This document shows positions 43,217-52,840 of a DNA stretch of 64,000 nt, in pieces; positions within the stretch are counted from its first letter, which is position 1; each line of letters begins with the position of its first letter. This DNA is from Novosphingobium flavum (GTDB taxonomy: Bacteria; Pseudomonadota; Alphaproteobacteria; Sphingomonadales; Sphingomonadaceae), in contig NZ_JACLAW010000008.1 of assembly GCF_014230315.1 (NCBI RefSeq), forward strand, positions 1-64,000, given 5' to 3'. The notes under the pieces are model-generated. The model did not search any database. It had not been told where the DNA came from and saw nothing but the letters and a program-made list of their open reading frames with translations. The translations under genes and the position numbers were made by a program.

Positions 43217-44904
43217 CGGTCTACTCGGCGCGCCACCGGCTGGAGCCGGCTATCGATTACCTCGTACCAGCGCTGGTTGTCGGGTCCGAAGAACTGCGCC
43301 ATCTCAGGGGGGAGGGGCTGCCCCGTCGGTCCTGTCGGCGGTGCCTGGCGGTAGCTGGCGGCGCTGCGGGGGTCTCCCTTTCCGCCATATCGCGCCACCT
43401 GCGGCCAGGGATAGATCGGGCGGCTGTAGAGCGCCGGAGCTGCCGCCTCGGAATAGGGCAGGGCCGGGTCCGAACGCCGCCTTTCAACCTTGTCCGCCAC
43501 CAGCATGGCCGGAGCCTTGCCCTGCTCGGTCCAGTTCATGATCGCGCTAACGACGTCGATCTGGTTGGGTCCTTCGCCGCCGCCGCAGTGATTGACCCCG
43601 GGCAGCAGGAAGAACCGCGCGAAACGGTCGGTCGCCGCCGCGCCCATGGTCTGCTGGATGCCCCGGTAATAGGCGATCGTACTGGCGGGCTGGACTGTCT
43701 GGTCCGATCCCCCGATCCACAGGATCAGCTTGCCGCCGCCGCGCTGGAATGGGCGCAGGTTGGTATTGGCCGTGTTCCAGAGCGGCGCCATCGCGGCGGT
43801 GCGGCGGAACCAGGCATTGTCGAAGGCAAAGGTCCGGCTCATCATGGCCTGATCTTGGGCCCGATCGGTCGGCGCAAGCAGGCGCACAAGCGCATTGCCG
43901 GGATCGGTCGCCTCGTTGGCTGGCCCGGCCGGCGTGCTCAGGCGCCACGACAGTTCCGAGCCGAGCGGGAACCCGCCGGCATCGAGCAGGCGCCCCTCAC
44001 GGTCGGTCGGGCCGGTGTACAGCTTCTGCGCGACCCGCGCTTCCTCGGACGTCAGGCAGGTGGTGCGATCGGTCTGCCCCTTGGCGCAGGTCACCCATGC
44101 CGGATCGAAGGTGCAGGCTGCGGCGTGCTGCAACATCCCGTCGATCAGGCCGGAGCGCGCCGCGCAGTGCCGGATCGCCGCGGCATGGAGGATCGGGAGG
44201 CGGTCCGCAGTGAGGATGATCGAGCCGTCCATTCGCCGGTTGGCCGCCCATTCCCATCCGGGATAGAACGCATTGTGGACGCTATCGACCACCACCGGCG
44301 CCCCGGCAACGACCCCGTCGAAGTCCTGCGGATAGCGTTGGACCTCGGCCAGCGCCTCGCGCCCACCCATCGAACAGCCAAGGAAATAGGCAAACCGCTG
44401 CGTCTGTCCGTAAAACGCCTTGATCAGGGCCTTGGCTGCGAGCGAGGTGATGTGGTTCGCCCGGTAGGCCCAGTCGATCCGTTTCTGCTGGTTTTCGCTG
44501 GTCCACAAGGTGCCGCGCGATATGCCGGGCCCCCCCTTGTCGTTGATGGCCAGGGCCAGTTCGCCGTTCAGCGCCGGACGATTGGCACCGGCGCGCGGGA
44601 TGGTCAGCACGTTCTGGGCGGCCTGGGCAAAGCGCTGGGTCCAGCGCTCGATCGGCAGCCAGACCTCGAACTTCACCGTGCCGGGGCCGATCCCGCCGGT
44701 CACCTTGCAGAACGGCCCCTGCGCGCTGGCGATCACGGCAGCCGTGTCGAGGGTCACGTCGGTCAGCTCGCCCCGGCCGAGCCTTGCCGACGCCAGCCGT
44801 TGGCAGGCGAGGACTGGCTTGACCACGGGCAGGGCCGGCGGCCCGGCAGCCTGGACCCCGCCAGCGAGGCCCGCCATCAGCAGAGCCAGTCCCACTTTCC
44901 TCAT
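43213..44904 (-). CDS. tannase/feruloyl-esterase-family protein, secreted
   Basis: A 563-residue secreted serine esterase with signal peptide MRKVGLALLMAGLAGGVQA. The nucleophile motif is GCSMGGREAL, with the acidic/His end in LPGVNHCGGGEGP and the paired cysteines typical of tannases. It would hydrolyse gallate, ferulate or similar aromatic esters. Its start overlaps by four bases the stop of a 48-codon TonB-receptor remnant, so translation is probably coupled to that remnant. A GAGG ribosome site also lies within the remnant. Confidence 0.87.
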   Translation of the reverse strand: MRKVGLALLMAGLAGGVQAAGPPALPVVKPVLACQRLASARLGRGELTDVTLDTAAVIASAQGPFCKVTGGIGPGTVKFEVWLPIERWTQRFAQAAQNVLTIPRAGANRPALNGELALAINDKGGPGISRGTLWTSENQQKRIDWAYRANHITSLAAKALIKAFYGQTQRFAYFLGCSMGGREALAEVQRYPQDFDGVVAGAPVVVDSVHNAFYPGWEWAANRRMDGSIILTADRLPILHAAAIRHCAARSGLIDGMLQHAAACTFDPAWVTCAKGQTDRTTCLTSEEARVAQKLYTGPTDREGRLLDAGGFPLGSELSWRLSTPAGPANEATDPGNALVRLLAPTDRAQDQAMMSRTFAFDNAWFRRTAAMAPLWNTANTNLRPFQRGGGKLILWIGGSDQTVQPASTIAYYRGIQQTMGAAATDRFARFFLLPGVNHCGGGEGPNQIDVVSAIMNWTEQGKAPAMLVADKVERRRSDPALPYSEAAAPALYSRPIYPWPQVARYGGKGDPRSAASYRQAPPTGPTGQPLPPEMAQFFGPDNQRWYEVIDSRLQPVARRVDR

Positions 44905-45047
44905 CGCATCCTCGCTTCGCTGTTGATGATGACGCGCGAGCCGGTGACGAGGATGTCCGAAGCCGCCTTCGCGTCCTGGGCCGTGGCGGGCTGGATTGCG
45001 GCAGTGCTCGCGCTGACGAGCAGCGCCGCGAACAACTTGGTTCTCAT
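44901..45047 (-). pseudogene. 5' remnant of a TonB-dependent receptor gene
   Basis: A 48-codon frame with its own GGAG ribosome site. It encodes a signal peptide (MRTKLFAALLVSASTAAI...ATAQ) and the receptor N-terminus SDILVTGSRVIIN, matching DIIVTGSRVITN of the receptor at 30832, then switches to unrelated SEARMR and stops, overlapping the tannase ATG. About 950 residues of plug and barrel are missing. I infer that a deletion fused the promoter and leader of a receptor gene to the downstream esterase. The short peptide may still be made and serve only for translational coupling. Confidence 0.78.
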
Positions 45048-45452
45048 ACCTGCTCCCAATTCGTCCTTGCGCGGCGCGGGCGAGCGCTTGCTCCTTTCCG
45101 TGCCGGGTATCCTCTGGTCATTGCCGTCAGGGACCAATCACTTTCCGCGACGAATGATCCGAATTGTCCGCTTCTCTCACTTGGCCGGATTTTTTCCGGA
45201 ACGGCCATTGATCAACGCGTTTTGCCGCCCTGATCTTCTTGTCGATACTACAAGCTGCCACTCACGTCTGTCTTGCAAAAGCGGTATTTTCTGACCCTCA
45301 CGTTCACGATATCTGAATGTCGGCGCACGGGCCCTGCTGGGCGGGTGTCACGGTGGAGGTCGTGCGGCGCAGCGATTTTTCGGCGGCCAAAGGGCCGGGA
45401 GACCGCGCTTGTTTGACTTGAGAAAGGCGCGATTGGAACGCATGGTAAGCCG
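45048..45452. promoter_or_regulatory. 405-bp divergent control region, no gene seen
   Basis: This lies between the receptor-remnant/tannase operon and the hybrid kinase gene. A short inverted repeat (GGCCGGA...TCCGG, 45183-45199, around a T run) and generally AT-richer DNA from 45160 to 45320 suggest promoters. I see no coding or RNA gene. The kinase start at 45453 has only a weak ribosome site (GGTAAG). Confidence 0.45.
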
Positions 45453-48400
45453 ATGGACGTGGGGCTTACCGTTCTGCTCGGGATCGCGGTCTATTTCGTG
45501 GGCCTGTCGCTGGTTGCGTGGTGGGCCAATCGCCATCGCCCGGGGCCGGGCATCCGCTCGGCCGCCTATGGCCTGTCACTGGCGACTTTCGGCACTGCCT
45601 GGACCTATTTTGCCGGCATCGGCAACGCCACGCTTGGCAACTGGTCGGGCATCGCCAATGCGATCGGGCCGGTCGTGGCCTCCACCATCGGGCTGCCGGT
45701 GTGGTACCGCATCGCGCGCCGGGTGAAGCAGGAAAACACCGGCTCGCTGTCCGATTTCCTGGCCGTGCGCTATGGCAAGAGCCTTGCCGTCGGCGTGCTC
45801 GCTACGCTGGTCTCGATCGCCAGCGCCTTGCTGTACCTTGCTCTCCAGCTGAAGCTCCTGACCGAGGTCATCGTCTACTTTTCGGGCAGTCCGCGCTGGG
45901 GGGCTTCCGCCTCTTTCGTGATGATGGCCGCGCTGGTGGCGATGGCGATCCTGGTGGGTGCCCGCAAGCCGAACCTGACCGAGTACAACCGCGGCTTTGT
46001 TCACATGATCGCCATCGATTCGATCATCAAGCTGGTCGGGTTGGTCACCGCCGCCGCGACGCTGATCTGGTTGCTGGGCTTTGCCAATTTCGCCGAGACC
46101 ATGAGCCTCGACCCGCTGATTACCTCCCAGCGCTTCGACTTCACCTTCATCGTCTTTACCCTGCTCTGCATCACGGCGACCTTCACCCTCCCGCGCCAGT
46201 TCCACCTCAGCTTCGTCATGGTCGAACGGCTGGAGGACATTCGCAGTCTCTGGATCTACCCGGTCTATTTCGTGGTCTGGATACTGTGTATCTACCTGAT
46301 TTCCGAGGCCATTCGCGGTGGACTGGCGATGCCGGGCGTCGATGCGCGGATGCAGGTCCTGGCCATTCCCTATATGCACGGGTGGTTGCTGGCGACGGTG
46401 ATCATCGTGCTCGGCGGCGTCTCGGCGGGCGCGGGCATGGTCATTGTCGAGCTGACGGCCATTTCCTCGATGATCTCCAACGAGCTGATCCTGCCGATCA
46501 TGACCCGGTTCTGGAGCCAGACGCGCGACCGGCGCAATGCCAGCCAGGACGTCACGCGCATTCGCCGCGCTTCGATGGTGGCATTCGGCCTCGCGGCATG
46601 GCTGGTCTATCTCCGGCTCGGTACGCCGCTGCATCCCTTCAATCTCGCGATCATTGCCCTGACGCTCAGCGCGCAGCTCGCGCCCGCCCTGCTTGCCGGG
46701 CTCTACTGGCGCCGGGCCAACGAACTCGGGGCGATCGCCGGGATCCTGGCGGGCCTGTTCGCCTGGGTGCTGATCGCCTCGTCGGGGCCGCTCCTGCACC
46801 TTCCGCTGATCGACACGATCTGGCCGCACCACCGGGAGCTGACCTTTTCGTTTTCCGCGCTTGCCAGCCTTGTCATCAACGCGCTCGTCTTCGTCGTGGT
46901 GTCGCTGCACGCCCGGCCCCGCCTGATCGATTCCATCCAGGCCGAAGGCTTCGTCGGCCATTCGCGCGAGAGCCCGGTTCACCTCTCCTCGCTCACCCAT
47001 GCCACTGTGGGAGACATGCGCCGCCTGCTCACCCAGTTGCTGGGAGACGAGGAGGCGCGCCGGGCCCTGCTGGAATTCGAGGTCAGTATGCACATCGGCG
47101 GGCTCGGCGACGATTCGCTGGTCACGCCCACGCTGGTCCTGACCGCCGAACGGATCCTTGCTGGGGTGATCGGAGCCCCGTCGGCCCGCAACGTGATTGC
47201 GCTGACTCTCGCTGCGGACCGGCAGGACGCCGCATCGATTGGCCGCCTGCTCGACGAGGCGGGCTTGGCCATCATATTCAGCCGGGAACTCTTGCTGCGC
47301 ACCCTCGAATCGCTCGAGGAAGGGGTCGGCGTGGTCGACAACGAGCTGCGGCTGGTCGCCTGGAACAGCAATTACCTCAATCTCGTCGATCTTTCGCTGG
47401 AGGAAGTCCACGTCGGCCAGTCGTTGCAGCACCTGCTGACCGACCGCGGCGTGAAGGGCGGCAATTCCCCGGTACGCGCCCTGCTGCGCGAGCGGATGGA
47501 CCACATCGCCGAGGGCACGCCCCTGCAGGCGGAAATCCCGCTCGGCGATGGCCGGATCTACCGCCTGTTCGGCACCCGCATCGCCGGCCACGGCTACCTG
47601 ATGACCTTCACCGACGTGACCGACATGCGCCGCGCGGCCATGGTTCTTTCGCGCAGCAATGAAGAACTGGAGCGCTCGGTGCGTGATCGCACGCAGGAGT
47701 TGATCGCGCTCAACGACCAGCTGCTCAAGGCCAATGTCCTGGCCGAACAGGCCTCCCATGCCCAGCGCCGCTTCGTTGCCGCCGCCAGCCACGATCTCGT
47801 CCAGCCGCTTCACGCCGCGCGGCTGTTCATCGGCACGGCCCTGGCGGAATCCGGCCCCGAAGGCAGCCTGACCCCGCTGCTCCAGCGCGCCGACATCGCG
47901 ATCGAGGGCGCGCACCGGCTGATGCGCGCCCTGCTCAACCTGTCCAAGCTCGAAATGGGGGCGGCAAAGCCCAAGGTGGCCCCGGTCGATCTCGGCTCCT
48001 TCCTCGAGGCGATCGCGGACGAATTCCGCGGCCAGGCCGATGCCGCCGGCCTCGAACTGATCTGCCTGCCGACCCGCCTGCGCTGCATCACAGACCGCGA
48101 CTTGCTGCGCTCCATGCTGCAGAACCTGATCGCCAATGCGATCCGCTATACTGAGACGGGCCGGGTGGTGCTGATGGCGCGCCGTGCCGGGGAAAACGTG
48201 CGGATCGAGATTCGCGATTCCGGCGTGGGCATGGCGCCCGAGGCGATGGAGCGCGCCTTCCGCGAATTCGAACGGCTCAACGAGGGCCAGCGCATGGCCG
48301 ACGGCACCGGGCTCGGCCTCTCGATCGTCGCGCGCATTGCCGAAGTGCTTGGGCACAAGGTCTCCGTCCGCTCGATGCCGGACAAGGGCAGCACCTTCGC

Positions 48401-48854
48401 CGTGTCCGTGCCGATAACCGACAGCCCCGAACGCCGCGTGCGCACCCGGATCGTGCCGGCCGACCTCAAGGGCCTGCGGGTCCTGTGCGTCGATGACGAG
48501 CGCGAGGTTCTTGCCGGAACGGCGGCCCTCGTCACGCGCTGGGGCGGGGCGGTGACCACGGCGCCCAGCGCGGAACGGGCCCTCCAGTTGGCGGAACAAT
48601 GGGACGTGGTGATCGCCGACTACCTGCTGGGTGACGGGATGGACGGGCTCGAATTGCTGCGCCGCATGGCGGCCCGGTGCAGCGCGCGGATCCTGATCAC
48701 CGCCACGGCCGGCAGCCTGCCCGAGGAAGCCCTGCTGCGCGAAGGCGTGCGGATCATGGAAAAGCCGCTATCGCCGATGGCCCTGCAGACCATGCTGGTT
48801 GATTTCGCAGGCCGGCGCGGGGTTCAGGTCCTGCAGGACAGCGCCAGCAACTGA
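45453..48854 (+). CDS. symporter-linked hybrid histidine kinase, CrbS/MxtR-like
   Basis: A 1133-residue membrane protein. Residues 1-~480 are a sodium/solute-symporter domain with about 13 helices (FGTAWTYFAGIGNATLGNWS, VGGVSAGAG-type). A linker and PAS domain follow at ~610-735 (LESLEEGVGVVDNELRLVAW), then a coiled coil. The kinase core has His near 780 (ASHDLVQPLHAARLF), an N box (QNLIANAIRYTETG), GVGM and GTGLGLSIV. A C-terminal receiver (~1007-1125) has the phosphorylated Asp in IADYLLGDGMDG. This is the architecture of CrbS/MxtR kinases, which with a LuxR-type partner control acetate or carbon-source use. The partner-type regulator is convergent, overlapping by 31 bp. Confidence 0.9.
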   Translation: MDVGLTVLLGIAVYFVGLSLVAWWANRHRPGPGIRSAAYGLSLATFGTAWTYFAGIGNATLGNWSGIANAIGPVVASTIGLPVWYRIARRVKQENTGSLSDFLAVRYGKSLAVGVLATLVSIASALLYLALQLKLLTEVIVYFSGSPRWGASASFVMMAALVAMAILVGARKPNLTEYNRGFVHMIAIDSIIKLVGLVTAAATLIWLLGFANFAETMSLDPLITSQRFDFTFIVFTLLCITATFTLPRQFHLSFVMVERLEDIRSLWIYPVYFVVWILCIYLISEAIRGGLAMPGVDARMQVLAIPYMHGWLLATVIIVLGGVSAGAGMVIVELTAISSMISNELILPIMTRFWSQTRDRRNASQDVTRIRRASMVAFGLAAWLVYLRLGTPLHPFNLAIIALTLSAQLAPALLAGLYWRRANELGAIAGILAGLFAWVLIASSGPLLHLPLIDTIWPHHRELTFSFSALASLVINALVFVVVSLHARPRLIDSIQAEGFVGHSRESPVHLSSLTHATVGDMRRLLTQLLGDEEARRALLEFEVSMHIGGLGDDSLVTPTLVLTAERILAGVIGAPSARNVIALTLAADRQDAASIGRLLDEAGLAIIFSRELLLRTLESLEEGVGVVDNELRLVAWNSNYLNLVDLSLEEVHVGQSLQHLLTDRGVKGGNSPVRALLRERMDHIAEGTPLQAEIPLGDGRIYRLFGTRIAGHGYLMTFTDVTDMRRAAMVLSRSNEELERSVRDRTQELIALNDQLLKANVLAEQASHAQRRFVAAASHDLVQPLHAARLFIGTALAESGPEGSLTPLLQRADIAIEGAHRLMRALLNLSKLEMGAAKPKVAPVDLGSFLEAIADEFRGQADAAGLELICLPTRLRCITDRDLLRSMLQNLIANAIRYTETGRVVLMARRAGENVRIEIRDSGVGMAPEAMERAFREFERLNEGQRMADGTGLGLSIVARIAEVLGHKVSVRSMPDKGSTFAVSVPITDSPERRVRTRIVPADLKGLRVLCVDDEREVLAGTAALVTRWGGAVTTAPSAERALQLAEQWDVVIADYLLGDGMDGLELLRRMAARCSARILITATAGSLPEEALLREGVRIMEKPLSPMALQTMLVDFAGRRGVQVLQDSASN

Positions 48855-49411
48855 GCGCGGGACTTTACCCCAAGACGCTTGAAGATATTGGCGAGGTGAT
48901 ACTTCACCGTGGCCTCGCAGATGCCCACCTCGAAGGCGATCTGCTTGTACATCAGCCCGCGCTGGACGGCGTCGAGGATCCGCATCTGGGTCGGGGTCAG
49001 GGTTTCCAGTCCGCCCGGCGCCACATCCTGCTCGAACCATTCCTCGCCCTCTAGCAGGCACTCGATCGCGGCCGACAGTTCGGTCACGGCCACGGCCTTC
49101 GAGATATAGCCTGCCGCACCGCAGATGATCGCGTTGTTGATCATCTCCGGATCGTCGTTGGCCGAGACGATGGCGATCGGGATGTCCGGGAAGGCGCCCT
49201 TGAGCGCGGGAAGCCCGACCATGCCCGAGCAGTCGGCAAGATTGAGGTCGAGCAGGATCAGGTCCGGCGCGGGGTGTTCTTCCAGTGCTACCCGGACGCT
49301 GGCCAGTGAACCATATTGTTCGACCGTGATGTCCTTGTTGATCCGTTGCACCGTTGCGGCCAGCGCCTGCCGGAACAACGGGTGGTCATCAACGAGCAAA
49401 ACCCGTTTCAT
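48824..49411 (-). CDS. NarL/LuxR-type response regulator, CrbR/ErdR-like
   Basis: A 195-residue regulator starting at ATG 49411 (MKRVLLVDDHPLFRQ) after GGGAG. The receiver domain carries phosphorylated Asp55 (LILLDLNLADCSG), and the LuxR helix-turn-helix reads LTPTQMRILDAVQRG, then KQIAFEVGICEATVKYHLAN. It is encoded opposite the symporter-kinase and is its obvious partner, as in CrbS/CrbR systems that activate acetyl-CoA synthetase. No acs gene is in the window. An in-frame ATG at 49459 lacks a ribosome site. Confidence 0.88.
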   Translation of the reverse strand: MKRVLLVDDHPLFRQALAATVQRINKDITVEQYGSLASVRVALEEHPAPDLILLDLNLADCSGMVGLPALKGAFPDIPIAIVSANDDPEMINNAIICGAAGYISKAVAVTELSAAIECLLEGEEWFEQDVAPGGLETLTPTQMRILDAVQRGLMYKQIAFEVGICEATVKYHLANIFKRLGVKSRAQLLALSCRT

Positions 49412-49862
49412 CTGTGCTCTCCCTATCGTGCAGAATGCGCGATTTGAGGGGTGAGGCAAGGGAATGCCGCAGCGCTAGACGTAAGTATAGGCGAATTTGC
49501 CGCAAGTCCGGCTAAGATGGCCCCACAGTCACCGGCGACGACCGGGGCGTGAAAGGGGGCGGATGAGCTTGGGTATCGCAGTGCGATGACAGTCCGCATA
49601 TTTGTTGTGTCAGTTCAATCCGGTTCGCGCTGAGCGGCGGTTCCGGAGGCTGGCCTGCGTCAGGTGCTCGGTGGCGCCTGGGTGCTGCGCGCCGTGCCGG
49701 TGCGCGGGGCGGAGGCGCGCGTTCTGGTTATTCCGAAAGTATCGGCGATTTCGATCTTGGGGTCATGTCTTTGACCATGTGGAGGGATAGCCGGTCATCC
49801 TGATGTATTCGGACGGCAACAAGCAAGCGTTCGAGACAAAAAATGAAATGGGAGCGAATGAC
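49412..49862. promoter_or_regulatory. 451-bp divergent control region, no gene seen
   Basis: This separates the LuxR-type regulator and the third TonB receptor. It holds an inverted repeat GGTCA-N6-TGACC at 49761-49776, about 90 bp before the receptor start, and AT-richer DNA at 49590-49620. Short reading frames here have no ribosome site or recognisable product. Confidence 0.45.
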
Positions 49863-52778
49863 ATGAAAGATGCATTCATGGGTGGGGTTTCCGCAATTGC
49901 CTGCGTCATGGCGCTGGCCCTGTCCGGCACTGCCGCAGCCCAGACTGCGCCTGCCGCGGACGATAGCGCCGAGGAAGCGCGCGACGAGGCCATCGTGGTC
50001 ACCGGCAGCCGTCTCCAGACCGGCTTCAGCACGCCCACGCCGGTAACGGCCATCGCCGCTGAAGACCTGGTGAAGACCGCGCCGACCACCGTTGCGGAAT
50101 CGCTGCAGCAATTGCCGGCGCTGAGCGGCACCCAGGTGTCGTCGAGCAGCGGTCGCGGTTCGGGCAATTCGCAAACCAACGGGCAGAGTAACCTCAACCT
50201 GCGGGGCATGGGCACGGCGCGAACGCTGGTCCTGTTCAACGGCTCGCGCCTCGGGCCGACCAACGTCGTCGGCTCGGTCGACGTCAACATCATTCCCAAG
50301 GAGCTGATCCAGAAGGTCGATGTCGTGACCGGCGGTGCATCGGCATCCTACGGCTCCGACGCCGTGGCCGGCGTCGTCAACTTCGTGCTCGACACCCGGT
50401 TCAAGGGCCTCAAGCTCAATGCCTCCAAGGGCGTGACCACTTACGGGGACAATCCCAACACCAGCCTCTCCGCCGCCTTCGGCGCCGGGCTGGGCGACAG
50501 GGTGCGGATTGTCGGCAGTGCCGACTACTTCAAGTCCAAGGGCATTCCCTATGGCCTGAACGGCCGCGGCTGGATGGATCATCCCACCGCCGGCTACCCC
50601 AATCCCGTCGCCGGCGGCGTGGCGACGATCATGGCGCCCGACGTGCGTGTCTCGAACGCTTCCTACGGCGGCCTGATCACCAGCGTGGGCAGTTGTCCGG
50701 CCGGTACGGCCGGCGATGCCTGCCGCGCACTGGTCGGCAAGGAGTTTGTCGGAAACGGCATCCTCCAGCCATTCCAGTACGGCACCAATGTCGGCTCGGC
50801 CTTCATGTCGGGCGGCAACGGCCCGATCGCGACCAACGGTATCACGCCTGACGAGGAGCGATACGCGTTCTTCGGCCATGCCGAACTTGACCTTGCTGCC
50901 GACCATACCCTGTGGGTCGAAGGGCTCTATTCCAACAGCAAGACCTATACCGGTGCGCAGCCCTCCCGCGTGAACGGGGCGACTGCCTTCACCATCTACG
51001 AGGGTAACGCCTATCTGCCGTCGAGCGTGTCATCCGTACTCGCCGGCGCGACCGGGACCCAGACCTTCCGCCTCGCGCGGTACGGCCTCGACTGGCCGAC
51101 GACCGACGTGCGCGGCAACACCATGGTCGTGCGCGGCGCGCTGGGCATCAAGGGCAACCTGGGCGGCGACTGGTCATACGATGCCATGGCGGCCTACCAG
51201 CACGCCCACCAGGATCTCGACATCCTCAATTCGATCGAGAACCGCAAATATGCCGCGGCCGATGCCGTGATCGATCCGTCGACCGGCAATATCGTCTGCC
51301 GTGTCACCCTGACCAATCCGGGCCTCTATCCGGGCTGCGTACCGATCAACCTGTTCGGCAACAACGTGGCCAACAAGGCGGCGACAGATTGGATCATGGC
51401 CTGGAACACGGCCGACATCGACCTCAACCAGACCTCGGGCGAGGCCAACGTGCGCGGCTCGCTCGGCTTCGGCCTGCCGGCCGGAAACATCTCGGCCGCA
51501 TTCGGCGGCGCGGCCCGCAAGCTCACCGCCAAGCGCACGGTCGATGCGCTGTCTGACGACTTCATCGACGGCACCGGCATTCGCGGCTTCCCGGCCTCGC
51601 TGCAGGGGCGCTACGGCTCCTACGCGTTCTACAACCCGAGCCCGCTTTCGGGCGAGGTCAAGGTTTACGAGTTCTACGGCGAACTCGGCATCCCGCTGAT
51701 CGCGGACAAGCCGCTGTTCGAATCCCTCGCCGCCACCGTGGCCGGGCGCTACACCCACTACAGCACCAGCGGCTGGGAGCCGACCTGGAAGCTGGGCCTC
51801 AACTGGACCGTCAGCTCCGCATTCCGCCTGCGCGCCACCTATTCGCAGGACAGCCGCGCGCCCAACATCCTCGAGCTGTTCAACAGCGCTCAGGTGACCA
51901 CGCTGAACTCGGTCGCGCCCTATTCGACCGCGCCGACCCAGTACAAGCTCGGCGGGCAGGCGATCACTGTCGGCAACCCCAAACTGGAGACCGAACGCGC
52001 CAAGACCCTGACCGTCGGCGCGATCATCTCGCCGCCCTTCGTGCCGGGCCTGCAGCTCTCGGTCGACTACTACCGCATCAGCGTGAAGGGGTCGATCGAT
52101 ACCCCCGGGTCGCAGCAGGTCATCGACCAGTGCCATGCCGGCGTGATGTCCTACTGCAACCTGATCGTCTTCAATAACACGACGGTCACCCCGGCGATCC
52201 TGGATGGCCTTCGGGCCGACGATCCGGTGTTCGTGACCGTGCCGATGCTCAACTTTGGCTCCGCCCGCAATTCGGGCATCGATGCCGAACTGCTCTATCG
52301 CACGCGGCTTGGCAGCGGCGACCTGCGCCTGCGCGCCACCGGCACGCTGCTGCTCGACGTGCGAGATCCGGGCGGCTGCCTTGGCGGCGGGCGCAACGAG
52401 GTCGGCAGCCACGGCCTAAACTGCTCCTACCCGCGCCTGCGCGGCAACCTGTCCGCCAACTACAGCAACGGGCCGTTCTCCGTTTTCCTGCAGGAACGCT
52501 TCATCCAGGGCGGCGTCGCCGATGGCAGCCAGACCGAAGGCGTGACCATCAGCTCCAACAGCGTGCCCAACGTCTGGTACACCGATCTCAACCTCAGTGC
52601 GAAGATCGGCAACACCTGGGCGGGCGACGCGGAGGTCTATTTCAACGTGACCAACGTGTTCAACCAGGCCCCCCCTCCGACCACGACGGCAGTCCGCTCC
52701 TGGGTCGAGGCCTCCAACCCCGCGCTCTACGATCTTCTCGGCCGCCGTTTCGTCGTCGGCGTCCGGTTCAAGATGTGA
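49863..52778 (+). CDS. TonB-dependent outer-membrane receptor, large
   Basis: A 971-residue receptor from ATG 49863, nine bases after GGGAG, with a signal peptide ending TAAAQ. In-frame ATGs at 49848 and 49803 are weaker. The plug begins DEAIVVTGSRLQTGFSTPTP and contains NLRGMGTARTLVLFNGSRLG and GASASYGSDAVAGVVNFV. The barrel ends VVGVRFKM, with Phe third from the end rather than last. It is the same subfamily as the 30832 receptor. It is followed by a stem-loop and a Tat-exported CapA-family protein; the ligand is unknown. Confidence 0.93.
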   Translation: MKDAFMGGVSAIACVMALALSGTAAAQTAPAADDSAEEARDEAIVVTGSRLQTGFSTPTPVTAIAAEDLVKTAPTTVAESLQQLPALSGTQVSSSSGRGSGNSQTNGQSNLNLRGMGTARTLVLFNGSRLGPTNVVGSVDVNIIPKELIQKVDVVTGGASASYGSDAVAGVVNFVLDTRFKGLKLNASKGVTTYGDNPNTSLSAAFGAGLGDRVRIVGSADYFKSKGIPYGLNGRGWMDHPTAGYPNPVAGGVATIMAPDVRVSNASYGGLITSVGSCPAGTAGDACRALVGKEFVGNGILQPFQYGTNVGSAFMSGGNGPIATNGITPDEERYAFFGHAELDLAADHTLWVEGLYSNSKTYTGAQPSRVNGATAFTIYEGNAYLPSSVSSVLAGATGTQTFRLARYGLDWPTTDVRGNTMVVRGALGIKGNLGGDWSYDAMAAYQHAHQDLDILNSIENRKYAAADAVIDPSTGNIVCRVTLTNPGLYPGCVPINLFGNNVANKAATDWIMAWNTADIDLNQTSGEANVRGSLGFGLPAGNISAAFGGAARKLTAKRTVDALSDDFIDGTGIRGFPASLQGRYGSYAFYNPSPLSGEVKVYEFYGELGIPLIADKPLFESLAATVAGRYTHYSTSGWEPTWKLGLNWTVSSAFRLRATYSQDSRAPNILELFNSAQVTTLNSVAPYSTAPTQYKLGGQAITVGNPKLETERAKTLTVGAIISPPFVPGLQLSVDYYRISVKGSIDTPGSQQVIDQCHAGVMSYCNLIVFNNTTVTPAILDGLRADDPVFVTVPMLNFGSARNSGIDAELLYRTRLGSGDLRLRATGTLLLDVRDPGGCLGGGRNEVGSHGLNCSYPRLRGNLSANYSNGPFSVFLQERFIQGGVADGSQTEGVTISSNSVPNVWYTDLNLSAKIGNTWAGDAEVYFNVTNVFNQAPPPTTTAVRSWVEASNPALYDLLGRRFVVGVRFKM

Positions 52779-52789
52779 CCTGAATTGGG

Positions 52790-52807
52790 CCTCCCCTCGG
52801 GGGGAGG
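52790..52807 (+). terminator. stem-loop between TonB receptor and CapA-family genes
   Basis: CCTCCCC (52790-52796) pairs with GGGGAGG (52801-52807) around a TCGG tetraloop. No T tract follows, so it is probably a 3'-end stabiliser or partial terminator inside the operon. Confidence 0.6.
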
Positions 52808-52840
52808 TCCTGAAACCTGCAAGCAAAAGGATGGGATGAG

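Noticed and set aside
44901-45047. The receptor remnant as an ordinary small signal-peptide gene
   Set aside because: Its identity to the receptor N-terminus over the TonB-box region and the abrupt switch to unrelated residues before the stop favour a truncated receptor gene.
45576-48599. A 1007-codon open frame antisense to the hybrid kinase
   Set aside because: It mirrors the kinase's codons in high-GC DNA, has no ribosome site, and its translation is Arg/Gln/His-rich without any family pattern, while the sense strand encodes clear kinase motifs.
49586-49592. A possible Pho half-site ATGACAG before the third TonB receptor
   Set aside because: No second half-site lies 11 bp away on either side, so it does not form a Pho box.
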